64,000 nucleotides of DNA from positions 22,279 through 86,278 of the forward strand of contig JASFMY010000009.1 of the NCBI GenBank assembly GCA_050117315.1, given 5' to 3'. Each line of letters starts with the position of its first letter. Positions within the stretch are counted from its first letter, which is position 1. Below, in pieces: positions 35,642 to 45,552 of the stretch. Source of the DNA: JANQIV01 sp050117315 (GTDB taxonomy: Bacteria > Bacteroidota > Ignavibacteria > Ignavibacteriales > Melioribacteraceae). A program made the translations under genes and the position numbers. The notes under the pieces are model-generated. The model was not told the DNA's origin and made no database searches. It saw nothing but the letters and a program-made list of their open reading frames with translations.

Positions 35642-36985
35642 ATGAGAGTAGCGTTTTATACATTCGGGTGTAAACTTAATTTTTCCGAGACTTCAACAAT
35701 CGGCAAAGAATTCTTAGAAAAAGGGTTTGATATTGTTGATTACAGGGAAAATGCCGATGTTTATGTTTTAAATACCTGTACTGTTACAGAAAACGCTGAA
35801 AAAGATTGCAGGCAGTTGGTACGCAGAATATTAAGACAGAATCCTGATGCATATGTAGCTGTTACCGGGTGTTATGCTCAATTACGCCCTGAAGAGATTG
35901 CCGGTATAGAAGGTGTTGATGCAGTTTTAGGCAGCAATGAGAAATTCAAAATATTTGATTTGTTAGACGGCTTTGAAAAAAATGAGTTCTCATGCATTTA
36001 TGTTTCGCCGACAGAAGATCTAAACTCATTCAACTTTTCATCATCAACCGAGGCTGACGGAAGAACAAGAGCCTTTTTCAAAATACAGGACGGCTGTGAT
36101 TATAAATGCTCATTTTGTACGATCCCGCTTGCCCGCGGCAAAGGCAGAAGCATGAATCCGGATGATGTTGAAAATCAATTCAAAAAAATAATTTCCGAAG
36201 GTTATAAAGAAATAATTTTAACCGGCGTTAATGTTGGCGATTACAATCATAGTAAAACAGATTTCCAAAATCTGTTAAAAAGAATAATAAAAATCGAAGG
36301 CGACTTTAGGGTGAGAATTAGCTCGATCGAGCCGAATTTACTTACCGATGAAATTATTCAGTTAACTGGGGATAACCCGAAAATATGTAATCATTTTCAT
36401 GTCCCTTTGCAAAGCGGCAGTCATGAAGTTCTAAAACTAATGCAGCGCAGGTATACTGTAGACCATTATTTAAATAGAATCCATAAAGCCGTAAATACAA
36501 TTGATGATTTGGGAGTTGGTGTTGATGTGATTGTCGGTTTCCCCGGAGAAACTGACGATAATTTTATAGAAACTTATAACTTTATCAAAGAACTGCCTGT
36601 TTCTTACCTTCATGTTTTTACTTACAGTGAAAGACCGAAGACAAAAGCAATTGCACTAGACGGCAGTGTTGAAGTCTCCGAAAGAAAAAGAAGAAACAAT
36701 ATGCTTCGCATTTTAAGCGAAAAAAAGAAAAATGAATTTTACAGGAAAATGCTCGGCAGGGAGTTAAAAATTTTATTTGAAGAGGAAAATTATCATGGAT
36801 TTATGAAAGGATTTTCATCAAATTACGTACGTGTAAAAAGTATTTATGATGAATCACTTATAAATAAATTTTCCAATTACAAAATAAACGGTGTTGATGA
36901 TAATATTTGTACTATTGAAACAAATGGTATTAGGCAAAGGCCTAAGCATGTTCGCTCATTTTCAAGAAAAGCTTTAGGGAGTTAA
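35642..36985 (+). CDS. mtaB: tRNA t6A37 methylthiotransferase MtaB
   Basis: A 447-residue radical-SAM methylthiotransferase. UPF0004 domain at 1-120 with the three cysteines (TFGCKLN, NTCTVTENA, TGCYAQ), radical SAM core with CDYKCSFC at about 151-158, and a C-terminal TRAM-like part. The N-terminal pattern VAFYTFGCKLN...E and overall length match MtaB, which makes ms2t6A in tRNAs reading ANN codons, rather than MiaB or RimO. Single gene between terminator and unrelated neighbours. Confidence 0.88.
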   Translation: MRVAFYTFGCKLNFSETSTIGKEFLEKGFDIVDYRENADVYVLNTCTVTENAEKDCRQLVRRILRQNPDAYVAVTGCYAQLRPEEIAGIEGVDAVLGSNEKFKIFDLLDGFEKNEFSCIYVSPTEDLNSFNFSSSTEADGRTRAFFKIQDGCDYKCSFCTIPLARGKGRSMNPDDVENQFKKIISEGYKEIILTGVNVGDYNHSKTDFQNLLKRIIKIEGDFRVRISSIEPNLLTDEIIQLTGDNPKICNHFHVPLQSGSHEVLKLMQRRYTVDHYLNRIHKAVNTIDDLGVGVDVIVGFPGETDDNFIETYNFIKELPVSYLHVFTYSERPKTKAIALDGSVEVSERKRRNNMLRILSEKKKNEFYRKMLGRELKILFEEENYHGFMKGFSSNYVRVKSIYDESLINKFSNYKINGVDDNICTIETNGIRQRPKHVRSFSRKALGS

Positions 36986-37067
36986 ACAATACTATCTCAT
37001 CCGCCCGACTTTATGCGTAGGTGGATAAAACAAAAACTTTGAAATAGAAAAAATTAACGGGTATATC

Positions 37068-37793
37068 ATGAAAAATATTATCGTCGTTACAATACTTTTC
37101 ACAGCTTTTATAACTGCGCAGGAAAATCAAACCGGAAGTCTGCTTGAATTAAAAAATGAAATTGCACTTAACATTGAAAATGAACAAGATATAGAAGTAT
37201 TACCCACCGCTGAAAAAAAGAGCGTTGGGCTTGCAATTATTTACTCGTTGCTTTTACCCGGTATGGGCGAATTATATGCAGGTGATTACAGTTTAGGAAA
37301 GTATTTTACAATTGCAGATGTTGTTTCATGGGGATTTGTTGTAGGGTTCAATGTTTACGGCAGCAACCAGGAGGACAATTACAAGGCATTTGCCAAAACC
37401 AATGCCGATGTAAATCCTGACGGAAAAGATGACGACTATTTTGGCGATATTGGCAATTACCTGAATATTTATGATTACAATTTGGAGAGAGAACAACTGC
37501 GCAGTTTTGAGGAAGTTTATAATCTTGATACGCATTATTGGAAATGGGAAAATAATTCTGTCAGGGAAGAATACCGCAGCATGTGGACCAACAGCGAACA
37601 AGCTTATGACAAAGTTCAGTTTGCGGTTGGCGCACTCGTAATTAACAGGATTATCAGTGCAATAAATGCAGCCAGGATAGTTGGAAGGCATAATAAAAAA
37701 GTTGATGAACTCAGCTGGAATGTTTCGGTTGGTCTATCTCAAAAAACTAATCTTCCCCCAGGAGTTGAAGTAAATTTAATTACAGCTTTTTAG
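37068..37793 (+). CDS. Conserved membrane-associated protein, unknown function
   Basis: A 241-residue protein with a signal peptide (about 1-17) and two hydrophobic stretches. The segment IIYSLLLPGMGELYAGDYSLGKYF is the 'PG-GxxY-G' pattern found in DUF5683/TM2-like membrane proteins of Bacteroidota. A second hydrophobic stretch (VVSWGFVVGFNVYG) follows, then a long acidic loop, and a third segment near residue 190 (FAVGALVINRIISAINA). No catalytic residues are visible. Position before truA is not informative. Confidence 0.65.
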   Translation: MKNIIVVTILFTAFITAQENQTGSLLELKNEIALNIENEQDIEVLPTAEKKSVGLAIIYSLLLPGMGELYAGDYSLGKYFTIADVVSWGFVVGFNVYGSNQEDNYKAFAKTNADVNPDGKDDDYFGDIGNYLNIYDYNLEREQLRSFEEVYNLDTHYWKWENNSVREEYRSMWTNSEQAYDKVQFAVGALVINRIISAINAARIVGRHNKKVDELSWNVSVGLSQKTNLPPGVEVNLITAF

Positions 37794-37847
37794 TGAAATT
37801 ATATTCTTATTTTTATTCATTGTGTTATAAAAATAAAATTTAATTTC

Positions 37848-38600
37848 ATGCCCAACTACAAACTTACAATTCAATACGACGGAACCGGTTATGCAGGGTG
37901 GCAGATCCAAAAAAGTGACGTGACGGTTCAAGGAAAAATTACCGAAGCGCTTGAAATAATTACCAAAGAAAAAATAAATTTAATCGGGTCTGGCAGGACA
38001 GACGCAGGTGTTCATGCCCTCGGGCAGGTGGCAAATTTTCAAATCGGGAAGGAATTTGACATCTTTAAACTGCAGCATTCGTTGAACTCTATGCTGCCTG
38101 AAAACATTTCAATAGAGAAAGTTCAAATAGTCAATAATGAATTCCACTCACGTTTTGATGCAAAACAAAGAAGCTACGTTTATTTGATCAACACAGTCAA
38201 GTCACCGTTTTATTATAAGTATGCTTATTTTTATCAACCGGTTAAAAATTATCCAATTAAAGATTTAAATCAATTAAGCAAGACATTGATAGGCAGACAT
38301 GATTTTACTTCTTTATCAAAAAAGAATATTGAAATAGAAAATAAAGAATGTGAAATATTCGATATTCATTGGCGGAAAAGCAAAGATTTATATTTCTTTT
38401 ATATAAATGCAAACCGTTATTTGCACGGGATGGTACGTACTATTGTCGGGACAATTTTAGAAGGTGTAAAATGTAATTGCAGTGAAGATTACCTTCTTGA
38501 AATATTGGAAAAGAAAAATCGTGAAGAAGGCGGCAAAGCAGTCCCGGCAAAAGGACTGTTTCTTTATAGGGTTAGGTACTCTAGTAAAATTAAGAATTGA
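37848..38600 (+). CDS. truA: tRNA pseudouridine(38-40) synthase
   Basis: A 250-residue enzyme that isomerises uridines 38-40 of the tRNA anticodon arm. Catalytic Asp lies in GSGRTDAGVHALGQVANF (about residue 52). Further family blocks are YDGTGYAGWQIQ near the start, SFNSMLP-like HSLNSMLPENI, FHSRFDAKQRSYVY and HGMVRTIVGTIL. Normal length. Confidence 0.96.
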   Translation: MPNYKLTIQYDGTGYAGWQIQKSDVTVQGKITEALEIITKEKINLIGSGRTDAGVHALGQVANFQIGKEFDIFKLQHSLNSMLPENISIEKVQIVNNEFHSRFDAKQRSYVYLINTVKSPFYYKYAYFYQPVKNYPIKDLNQLSKTLIGRHDFTSLSKKNIEIENKECEIFDIHWRKSKDLYFFYINANRYLHGMVRTIVGTILEGVKCNCSEDYLLEILEKKNREEGGKAVPAKGLFLYRVRYSSKIKN

Positions 38601-38686
38601 TCCAATCTAAAATAGATCCTACGATTTAGTCCTAATAACTTCAGATAATTTTTAATAAATTACATATCCAATAAATTAAATAAATT

Positions 38687-39139
38687 ATGCAATTTTTAAC
38701 CGGTTTACATCCTTTATTTGTTCATTTTCCGATTGCGCTTTATATAATTTATGTCCTCTTTGAGATAACCGGACTTTTCTATAAAGAAAATCATTTTACT
38801 AAAGCTGCCCAGTATTTATTGTTTATAACTTTAATTACTGATGTGATGTCGGCATTAACAGGGAACCAGGCTACAGGTACAGCGGATCACTTATCGATGG
38901 GTAGAAGTAGTGAAATTAAAGAACACGAAAGTACAGCCAATATTTTTATCTGGTTTGTTGTGTTTTTATTTGTTGGCAGAACATACCTTTTACTAAAGAA
39001 GAAGTTAATTAAGAAATATAAAATAGTAATTACCGTCGTATCATTAATAGGGTTACTGTTGGTCTTTGAAACTGCTGACCACGGCGGAAAATTGGTCTAT
39101 AAATTCGGTGTCGGTACGGATCTGATGAGAGAAAAATGA
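38687..39139 (+). CDS. DUF2231-type integral membrane protein
   Basis: A 150-residue protein with four membrane helices. The start LHPLFVHFPIALYIIYVLFE, a middle EHESTANIFIW and the end TADHGGKLVYKFGVG carry the conserved His and Gly positions of the DUF2231 family, which is thought to bind haem or act with cytochromes. Stop overlaps the next start by 4 bp (ATGA), so translation is probably coupled. Confidence 0.8.
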   Translation: MQFLTGLHPLFVHFPIALYIIYVLFEITGLFYKENHFTKAAQYLLFITLITDVMSALTGNQATGTADHLSMGRSSEIKEHESTANIFIWFVVFLFVGRTYLLLKKKLIKKYKIVITVVSLIGLLLVFETADHGGKLVYKFGVGTDLMREK

Positions 39140-39723
39140 AAAAAACAGTTTGTATATTGATTTTATTTACTACAGTATTTTATTCCCAGGATTTTAAATT
39201 CGGCCAGGCGAAAGGGCTGTTTATGTCTATTGGTGTTGGACCGCGTGTGCCCGTTGGCAAAATGTCGAAATTTCAAAATGTAGGTTCAGGTGTTAACGTT
39301 GCTTTCTCATATACAGACAACGAATTCCTGCCTTTTTTTGTTTACGGCAAAGTGGGATTCACACATTTTCCCGGAAGGCAAAGTTTATACGCCGAGACTG
39401 ATTATTCGTCCTTTTCAAGTAATATTTTTACCGGGGATTTCGGCGTTAGATTTTACCTGCCTCCGCTTGTTGAACAAGTAGTAATAATAATGCCCGTAGT
39501 AGAAGCAGGCGCATCTTTATGTTTATTTAAAAAGTTTCACCAATTTAAAATCGGAAGGGGTAAAAATAGTTATAACGAGGATAATTTTAATGGCGGCTTT
39601 CATATTGGAATCGGAGTCTCAATGTTTTTAATGGAAGCCGTTGCCGGCTACAATTTTTTTAACGCGAATCAATTCTTATGGTTTGACTTAAAACTTAGAA
39701 TACCGATTTATACTGTTATCTAA
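39136..39723 (+). CDS. Small outer-membrane beta-barrel-like protein
   Basis: A 195-residue protein with a signal peptide (1-17, ILILFTTVFYSQ) and alternating beta-strand sequence rich in Gly and aromatic residues (GLFMSIGVGPRVPVG, GVNVAFSYTDNEFLPFFVYGKVGF, GGFHIGIGVSMFL, FLWFDLKLRIPIYTVI). It looks like an eight-stranded barrel. It overlaps the DUF2231 gene by 4 bp. Function unknown. Confidence 0.65.
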   Translation: MKKTVCILILFTTVFYSQDFKFGQAKGLFMSIGVGPRVPVGKMSKFQNVGSGVNVAFSYTDNEFLPFFVYGKVGFTHFPGRQSLYAETDYSSFSSNIFTGDFGVRFYLPPLVEQVVIIMPVVEAGASLCLFKKFHQFKIGRGKNSYNEDNFNGGFHIGIGVSMFLMEAVAGYNFFNANQFLWFDLKLRIPIYTVI

Positions 39724-39733
39724 AGGAGGAGAA

Positions 39734-40516
39734 ATGGAATATCAAAATTTATTATACGAAATAAAGGAATCTATCGGGATAGTAACTGTAAACAGACCTG
39801 AAAAATTAAATGCGCTGAACAACCGGACTATTCAGGAAATCAATGAACTGTTCACTGAAATAAAAGATGATGAAAATGTAAAAGTTGTAATTCTTACCGG
39901 AGCTGGCGAAAAAGCATTTGTTGCCGGTGCGGATATTGCGGAATTAAATAAACTCGATATTTTAACAGGTAAAGAGTTTGCGGAAAACGGGCAGGCTGTA
40001 TTTAATTTAATTGAAAACCTGGAAAAGCCAGTAATTGCTGCGGTGAACGGTTTTGCACTTGGCGGAGGCTGCGAACTTGCCCTGGCATGTCATATAAGGC
40101 TGGCATCCGAAAAAGCCATGTTTGGGCAGCCGGAAGTTAACCTTGCAATTATTCCCGGTTACGGCGGCACACAAAGACTTGCAAGATTAATTAACAAAGG
40201 CAGAGCAATTGAATATATTCTTACCGGTGAAATGATTCCTGCCGATGAAGCTTACAGGATTGGTTTGGCGAACAAAGTTTATCCAGCCGATGAACTAATG
40301 CCTAAGGCTTTTGAGATGGCTCAGAAAATTATCACCAAAGGACCTATTGCGGTACAAATGGCGCTTAAAGCGGCATTAGCAAGCGCCGAACTACCTTTAA
40401 GCGACGGACAGAAACTGGAAGCAAGTTTGTTCGGGGCATGTTGCGGATCGGAAGATTTTAAAGAAGGAACTTCTGCATTTCTTGAAAAAAGAAAACCTGT
40501 TTATAAGAATAAATAG
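39734..40516 (+). CDS. Enoyl-CoA hydratase/isomerase family (crotonase)
   Basis: A 260-residue crotonase with the oxyanion-hole blocks AGEKAFVAGADIAEL and FALGGGCELALACHIRLAS, the catalytic GQPEVNLAIIPGYGGTQRLARL and AIEYILTGEMI. Both acidic positions expected of a hydratase appear present, so 3-hydroxybutyryl-CoA or broad short-chain enoyl-CoA hydration is likely. An AAGGAGGAG site precedes the ATG. No other fatty-acid gene is adjacent. Confidence 0.9.
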   Translation: MEYQNLLYEIKESIGIVTVNRPEKLNALNNRTIQEINELFTEIKDDENVKVVILTGAGEKAFVAGADIAELNKLDILTGKEFAENGQAVFNLIENLEKPVIAAVNGFALGGGCELALACHIRLASEKAMFGQPEVNLAIIPGYGGTQRLARLINKGRAIEYILTGEMIPADEAYRIGLANKVYPADELMPKAFEMAQKIITKGPIAVQMALKAALASAELPLSDGQKLEASLFGACCGSEDFKEGTSAFLEKRKPVYKNK

Positions 40517-40528
40517 AAGTTTTTGATA

Positions 40529-41497
40529 ATGCAGAAAATAAAAATACTGATTGTATTGCTTACTCTTAATTTATCGTTACTGTTAGGCAACATAATTGTT
40601 GAATATGTTTCGAAAGAAAAAACAACGCGGTTACAAAAAACAAGCAATATTGAAATAGAAAGTTTACTGCTTAAAGAACTATTAGAGAACGGAATAAAGA
40701 AGGATTGGATAAAACAGAAGAAATCAAAACGTGAAAATGAATTTTATAATGTAACCGTTCCGCGGGATTTATCGATTACTTCTTTATTAAGAAATTTAAA
40801 TCAAACCCTTCAGGGAAACGACCTAAAATTTAGTACGGTAGAGTTCGAAGAAAACGGCAAAACTAAGTTTGAAATTTTTGAGAACAACAAACGCAAAACT
40901 TTATATTATTTTTTTTATGATGACTCTTTAAAAAGAGAATCATCGTCAATTTCTTTTTTAATTAATATTGCCGATAACGAAGAATTATCAGATCGATTTT
41001 ATAATGCTGTCGTCCCGTTAACCTTTCTAATAAGACCGTCGGAAAATTCAGACAGTCTGTTAACAAAAATCTCAAACTCATCCTACAACTACTTTGTTTT
41101 ATTAGACGATAATATTGAAGAGGAAAAGTATTGCCTAGATTTAACCTTTAGTAAAATAAGATTGAAAGCCGTTATTGAAGATATCTGTAAATCGTTTGGT
41201 GAGTGTAGTCTTTTTGTTCTCGATAGAAATTCAAAGCTGGCAAGATCATCCGTATTTAATTTTATAGAAAATGAATTTCGCAAAAGAAGAAAAAAAATTA
41301 TTTATCTCGATGAGTTCAAAAAAATAACCGGCAGCGAAATAATTATAAAATCTGAGTTCAATTATTATGTCAATAATAGAAGTCGGCAGCATAAAATTCT
41401 GATGACCACTGATGTTTTTAACGCATTAAAAAATGATATTCAAAAAAGTTTAAAGAGGGGAGATAGATATTTTTCAATGAAAGAAATAATCAATTGA
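40529..41497 (+). CDS. Hypothetical protein with N-terminal membrane anchor
   Basis: A 322-residue protein. ATG 40529 is taken rather than TTG 40523. Residues 5-22 form one hydrophobic segment (ILIVLLTLNLSLLLGN), then a charged region with regular helices. The segment from about 130 to 260 (FLINIADN, VVPLTFLIRPSENSDSLL, YFVLLDD, SFGECSLFVLDR) faintly recalls divergent polysaccharide deacetylases of the YibQ type, but the metal-binding residues are not evident. Its end overlaps the convergent M16 gene by 8 bp. Confidence 0.55.
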   Translation: MQKIKILIVLLTLNLSLLLGNIIVEYVSKEKTTRLQKTSNIEIESLLLKELLENGIKKDWIKQKKSKRENEFYNVTVPRDLSITSLLRNLNQTLQGNDLKFSTVEFEENGKTKFEIFENNKRKTLYYFFYDDSLKRESSSISFLINIADNEELSDRFYNAVVPLTFLIRPSENSDSLLTKISNSSYNYFVLLDDNIEEEKYCLDLTFSKIRLKAVIEDICKSFGECSLFVLDRNSKLARSSVFNFIENEFRKRRKKIIYLDEFKKITGSEIIIKSEFNYYVNNRSRQHKILMTTDVFNALKNDIQKSLKRGDRYFSMKEIIN

Positions 41498-42854
41498 TAG
41501 GATTTCCTTCTTTGTCAAGTTCAATTATTTCCATATCAAACAAACTTGACAATTGCTTTTTTATAATTTCTCCGTTGCCCACCACAACAATTTTTAAGTT
41601 ACCCGGGATGAGATATTTATTAGCCGCATCTAAACACGAGTCGAGATCAACGGAAGCAATGTTATTAATGAAATTATTGAAATAGTCATCAGGTAAACTG
41701 AAAAGCACCTGGGTTGTAATATTTTTGGCGATATCGGCGTAGGTTTCAAATGTTAACGGGAATTTTTTTATCATAAGTGATTTTACAAATTCAAGCTCAT
41801 CATTAGTTATATTTTGTCTAATTAAATCAATCTCTTTTAAAATTTCAAAAACCGATTCACCCGTATTTTTGCTTTCAACAGCTGTTGAAATTTCGAAATT
41901 ACCTTTTGATAAGTTGTAAAAAAAGCCCGAATGAACACCGTAAGTAAACCCTTTTACTTCTCTCAAATTATGGTTAAGCCTGCTGGTGAATTGTCCTCCC
42001 AAAATTGAATTAACCAAACGTTTGGAATAATAATCCTTATGAGTCCTTTCGTTTGTTAGGTGGCCGACTCTGATTTCACTTTGAACCGAACCGTCGCTAT
42101 TAACAACATAGATCTTATTGGAAGCGTCTTCTGTAATATTGATCTCACTATTTCCTGATGAGTTTCCTTTTAATTCTTTGAAGCATTTATCCGCTAAATT
42201 TTTTATTAAATCTTTCTGAAGATTCCCTACTGTAATCAAAGTAATGTTCGAGGGGATAAACTTTTCTTTGTAAAAATCTTTTATGTCGTTTAAGCTTATA
42301 TTTTCGACTGTATTTGTGTAGCCAAGCGTCGGGTTTGAATAACTTGAATTGTTAAATACAATTTTTTCAAATATTGTAGAAGCCAAGTAATCCGGTTCAT
42401 TTACTGATTGAAGAATTTCATGTTTAAGCTTGTTAATCTCTCTGTTATAATCCTTTTCATTGAAAGACGGCTGGGTTAAGATTAACGAAGCAAGTTCCAT
42501 TGTTCTTTCAATATTTTCCGTAAGTGACATTACCGAGATATTTAGCGAATCGTGATCAACCGAAATTTTAATGCTGGAACCGAGGAGTTCAATTTCGTTG
42601 TCCAGTTCCAGGGCAGAATATTTACCTGCTCCTTCGTCAATAAGCATTGACGTTAAATAGGCTAATCCAAGTTTGTCTTTAGGATCGTATTTGTTCCCGG
42701 CATCTATAATAATATTTAATGTTACAATTGGTAAATTTTCTTTGAATATGCTGTAAATTTCAATACCGTTTGTTGATGTTGTTTTGCTTACTGCAGGCAG
42801 ATGAAATCTAATATCACTCTCTTTGTCCGGTTTTATTTTTCTATTAAGACTCAT
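41490..42854 (-). CDS. M16 peptidase-like protein, non-catalytic partner
   Basis: A 454-residue M16 protein. The HXXEH site is replaced by TSMLIDEGA, so no zinc binding is expected, while the C-terminal half has the family's VKGFTYGVHSGFFYN (R/Y region). Two base pairs separate its start from the end of the catalytic M16 gene upstream. In bacteria such pairs form heterodimers in which one subunit carries the zinc and the other the R/Y pair, so this is likely the second subunit. Confidence 0.88.
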   Translation of the reverse strand: MSLNRKIKPDKESDIRFHLPAVSKTTSTNGIEIYSIFKENLPIVTLNIIIDAGNKYDPKDKLGLAYLTSMLIDEGAGKYSALELDNEIELLGSSIKISVDHDSLNISVMSLTENIERTMELASLILTQPSFNEKDYNREINKLKHEILQSVNEPDYLASTIFEKIVFNNSSYSNPTLGYTNTVENISLNDIKDFYKEKFIPSNITLITVGNLQKDLIKNLADKCFKELKGNSSGNSEINITEDASNKIYVVNSDGSVQSEIRVGHLTNERTHKDYYSKRLVNSILGGQFTSRLNHNLREVKGFTYGVHSGFFYNLSKGNFEISTAVESKNTGESVFEILKEIDLIRQNITNDELEFVKSLMIKKFPLTFETYADIAKNITTQVLFSLPDDYFNNFINNIASVDLDSCLDAANKYLIPGNLKIVVVGNGEIIKKQLSSLFDMEIIELDKEGNPIN

Positions 42855-42855
42855 A

Positions 42856-44124
42856 TTATTCTTCTTTTGGGACTATATTTAATTCAACAAAATTTTTATT
42901 CAAATATTTCTCTGCAACAAAAGATATATCTTCTTTTTTGACTTTCTCATATCTGCCAACATCATAACTAAAAGAATCCGGTTCACCCAATATACAGTTG
43001 TAATTATTCATTAAATCCGTCACAGTGCTTAATTCCTGCAGTGAATAAATATAAGACGACTTAATACCGTTTTTAGCTCTTACCAGTTCGTTTTCCGAAA
43101 TGCCGGATTTTATAAGTTCATCTATTTCTCCGAATATTGATTCTCTTAAAGTATGCAGTTCTACACCCGGCTTAGCTGTTACAACAATTAAAAATGAACC
43201 GCTTAACCTAGCAGAATACTGGAACGAGTATACGTCTTGAGCAATTTGTTTATCAAATATAAGCGATTTATAAAGTCTTCCGTTTTTGGAACCGGTAAGT
43301 ATATCCGACAGTACATCCAGAGCCGCATCATCCGGCCCGAACAGTTTATCGGAATTCCATGCCAAATAAATACGGGAAAGATTAACATTATCTTTATGAA
43401 CAATTTTTTTCGTATCCGATAAAATATTTTGCGGCGGCTTTAGTTCCGTGACGTTGTTGTTATTGTGTATATTGCCGAAATACTTTTCCGTAAGCTTTAA
43501 TGCATAATCAAAATCTATATCTCCCGCAATTACCAAGCATGCATTTCCGGGGGAATAATATTTTTTGAAGAATGATTTTACATCTTCCAGTTCATACTTT
43601 TCAATATCTTCCATCCATCCTATAGTGGGCCAATGATAAGGATGATCTTCATTAAATAGATTGGAGAACAATATTTCCCATGCCAAACCGTAAGGCTTAT
43701 TTTCATAGGACTGCCGGCGTTCATTCATTACAACGCCTTTCTGATTGTCTAATTTCTTCTGTGTTAAAGCAGGTAACAGAAATCCCATCCTGTCCGATTC
43801 TAACCAGAGAGCGAGTTCCAGATAATTGGAAGGAACCGTTTCATAATAATTTGTGCGGTCAATACTTGTAGAACCGTTTAACGTACCGCCTGCTTCCTGA
43901 ATATATTTAAAGTGCATTTCTTTAGGGACATTTTCGGAACCCTGAAACATCATGTGCTCAAAGAGATGAGCAAACCCTGTTTTACCTTTTGTTTCGTTCG
44001 CAGAGCCAACCTTGTACCAGAGGTTAACAGCAACAATCGGGAGTGATTTATTTTGGTGAAGTATTACTTCTAGACCGTTACAAAGCTTATGCTTCTGACA
44101 TTCAAAATTTAGTTCTATTGACAT
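42856..44124 (-). CDS. M16 zinc peptidase, catalytic subunit
   Basis: A 422-residue M16 peptidase with the inverted zinc motif HLFEH (about residues 48-52) and the downstream Glu in the block NGSTSIDRTNYYETVPSNYLELALWLESDRMG. The frame can be extended to 44274, but ATG 44124 gives the standard beginning, SIELNFECQKHKLCNGLEVILHQN. No signal peptide at that start; extension would add a hydrophobic stretch, so export is uncertain. Forms a pair with the gene just downstream. Confidence 0.9.
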   Translation of the reverse strand: MSIELNFECQKHKLCNGLEVILHQNKSLPIVAVNLWYKVGSANETKGKTGFAHLFEHMMFQGSENVPKEMHFKYIQEAGGTLNGSTSIDRTNYYETVPSNYLELALWLESDRMGFLLPALTQKKLDNQKGVVMNERRQSYENKPYGLAWEILFSNLFNEDHPYHWPTIGWMEDIEKYELEDVKSFFKKYYSPGNACLVIAGDIDFDYALKLTEKYFGNIHNNNNVTELKPPQNILSDTKKIVHKDNVNLSRIYLAWNSDKLFGPDDAALDVLSDILTGSKNGRLYKSLIFDKQIAQDVYSFQYSARLSGSFLIVVTAKPGVELHTLRESIFGEIDELIKSGISENELVRAKNGIKSSYIYSLQELSTVTDLMNNYNCILGEPDSFSYDVGRYEKVKKEDISFVAEKYLNKNFVELNIVPKEE

Positions 44125-44530
44125 AAAATCAAATCTTTCTTGTAATATAGTAAAATTAAAAATTGTTTTTATCAAACTTTTTTCAACATTTTTTAGTTCT
44201 CTTAAGATTACCAAAGAGCTCAGAAAAAAATATACCGAATTTATTAGAACTTTTTCTACATCACTGCTATGCAACTTAAATCGTTTAGAAAAATATATTT
44301 AGCATAAGTACTGGTGCAGTAAAATATAATCAATAATTAATTAGTTATTTATTAAAATAATCCCTTAAATTAATTGCAATAAATAAATTGGACTTCCGAT
44401 TCAATGAGAAATGGGTAGTGAGTTAAGAGCATGTTAAAACTATTGTTGATTTTACCTGTATTGTAAATAGCTTTCCTGTCGAATATGCTAATGATGAAAA
44501 ACTAAATTTACAGTCTGATAGAACGAATTA
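44125..44530. other. Spacer before tandem repeat array
   Basis: No gene seen. The stretch 44375-44411 (AATTGCAATAAATAAATT...TTCAATGAGAAA) resembles 47371-47411, the region just before lanB, and may be a duplicated border of the lanthipeptide locus. Confidence 0.4.
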
Positions 44531-44876
44531 AAAATTGATAAAAACATTTTTGAATTGCCCTGAAATGAATTTGCAATTGATAAAAGCATTTTTGAACTGC
44601 TTAAAAACGAATTTGCAATTGATAAAAGCAACTTTGAATTGCCTAAAAACGAATTTATAATTGATAAAAGCAACTTTGAACTGCTTAAAAACGAATTTGC
44701 AATTGATAAAAGCAACTTTGAACTGCCTAAAAACGAATTTACAATTGATAAAAGCGTCTTTGAACTGCCTAAAAACGAATTTACAATTGACAAAAGCATT
44801 TTTGAATTGCCTAAAAACGAATTTAAAATATCGCAAAGGGTATTTAAGACAGTGCAAAACGAATTTAATTTACAAT
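44531..44876. repeat. Tandem array of a 42-bp unit, about eight copies
   Basis: The unit is AATTGATAAAAGCA-(N)-TTTGAA-TGCC/CTTA AAAACGAATTT, 42 bp, so it keeps frame. One plus frame reads the 14-residue repeat IDKSNFELPKNEFT; the minus strand is open too. The first and last copies are degenerate. No start site or neighbouring domain shows that it is translated. It marks the left border of the lanthipeptide locus. Confidence 0.85.
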
Positions 44877-45054
44877 AAATAATACCTGCAAAATGAACTA
44901 AAAGGAACAGTTTCTAATATCATTTCCACAGCAGGTTAAATAAGAACATCAAAGAACATGAGAATATGTGGGAAACATTTTTTTGATTTAAGAAAGAGAG
45001 AAGAATCTTATAAATGAGCGCCAAGTTTCTGATAATAAAAGCAATTTGGTCTGT

Positions 45055-45074
45055 TCGCCTTGGTGGTATAAGGC
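45055..45074 (+). promoter_or_regulatory. Conserved stem-loop upstream of lanA1
   Basis: CGCCTT / AAGGCG with an 8-nt loop, within a block (GTCTGTTCGCCTT...AAGGCGTATAAATAA) that recurs ahead of three other precursor genes. It lies 37 bp before the ATG, in the 5' untranslated region. Confidence 0.5.
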
Positions 45075-45111
45075 GTATAAATAATCAATAACAAATTAGA
45101 AGGAGGCTTTT

Positions 45112-45369
45112 ATGAAAAAGCTAAAATTAAACATGGAAGACTTGAAAATCGAGTCTTTCGAAACCTCTTCAAAAATTAAGAGGCAAGGTACGGCATTCGG
45201 TCATTTACCTCCTACAGAAGCCCCGACAAACTGCGAGGGTCCAACATGTTATGGTGGCGATACGTGTGAGGTATCATGCAATTATCCTACTTGTCCCGAA
45301 TGGCATTGTGACCCTAGTAATGACACATGTACGGGTCCTTGCTGGTGGGTTTGTGATCCGTTACCATAA
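45112..45369 (+). CDS. Class I lanthipeptide-type precursor, lanA1
   Basis: An 85-residue precursor. The leader MKKLKLNMEDLKIESFE is shared with eight other genes here, and its LNLEDL/ESF part is comparable with the FNLD-type box read by LanB. A conserved 'RQGTxxGxLPP' stretch follows (about 25-36). The core has nine Cys, mostly preceded by Thr or Ser (PTC, DTC, VSC, DTC) and two Trp. AGAAGGAGG lies 6 bp before the ATG. It stands alone 2.3 kb upstream of lanB, separated by a DUF6261 gene. Modification is inferred from the enzymes encoded downstream. Confidence 0.85.
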   Translation: MKKLKLNMEDLKIESFETSSKIKRQGTAFGHLPPTEAPTNCEGPTCYGGDTCEVSCNYPTCPEWHCDPSNDTCTGPCWWVCDPLP

Positions 45370-45456
45370 TAATATTGTCGGCTAATTCTATTCATGTTCA
45401 ATCTCTACGGGATTGAAGAAAAGATTTTTACATCGATTAAAAGAACTATCAAAAAG

Positions 45457-45486
45457 AAAACCGCGATTTCCCCAAAATGCGGTTTT
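45457..45486. terminator. Terminator between lanA1 and the DUF6261 gene
   Basis: An 8-bp stem AAAACCGC / GCGGTTTT with T-rich flank on both sides; usable by either convergent gene. Confidence 0.8.
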
Positions 45487-45552
45487 CTCATTTTATACTT
45501 TTGTCTTTTATCTTGATACTTGTGTCTTGCTGCTTACTGCCAGATACTCACG

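Noticed and set aside
44531..44876. CRISPR array
   Set aside because: Units are contiguous 42-bp repeats without unique spacers and no cas gene is present.
44488..44882. Open frames through the 42-bp repeat array on both strands
   Set aside because: A repeat unit divisible by three keeps any stop-free frame open; no start signals or flanking domain support translation.
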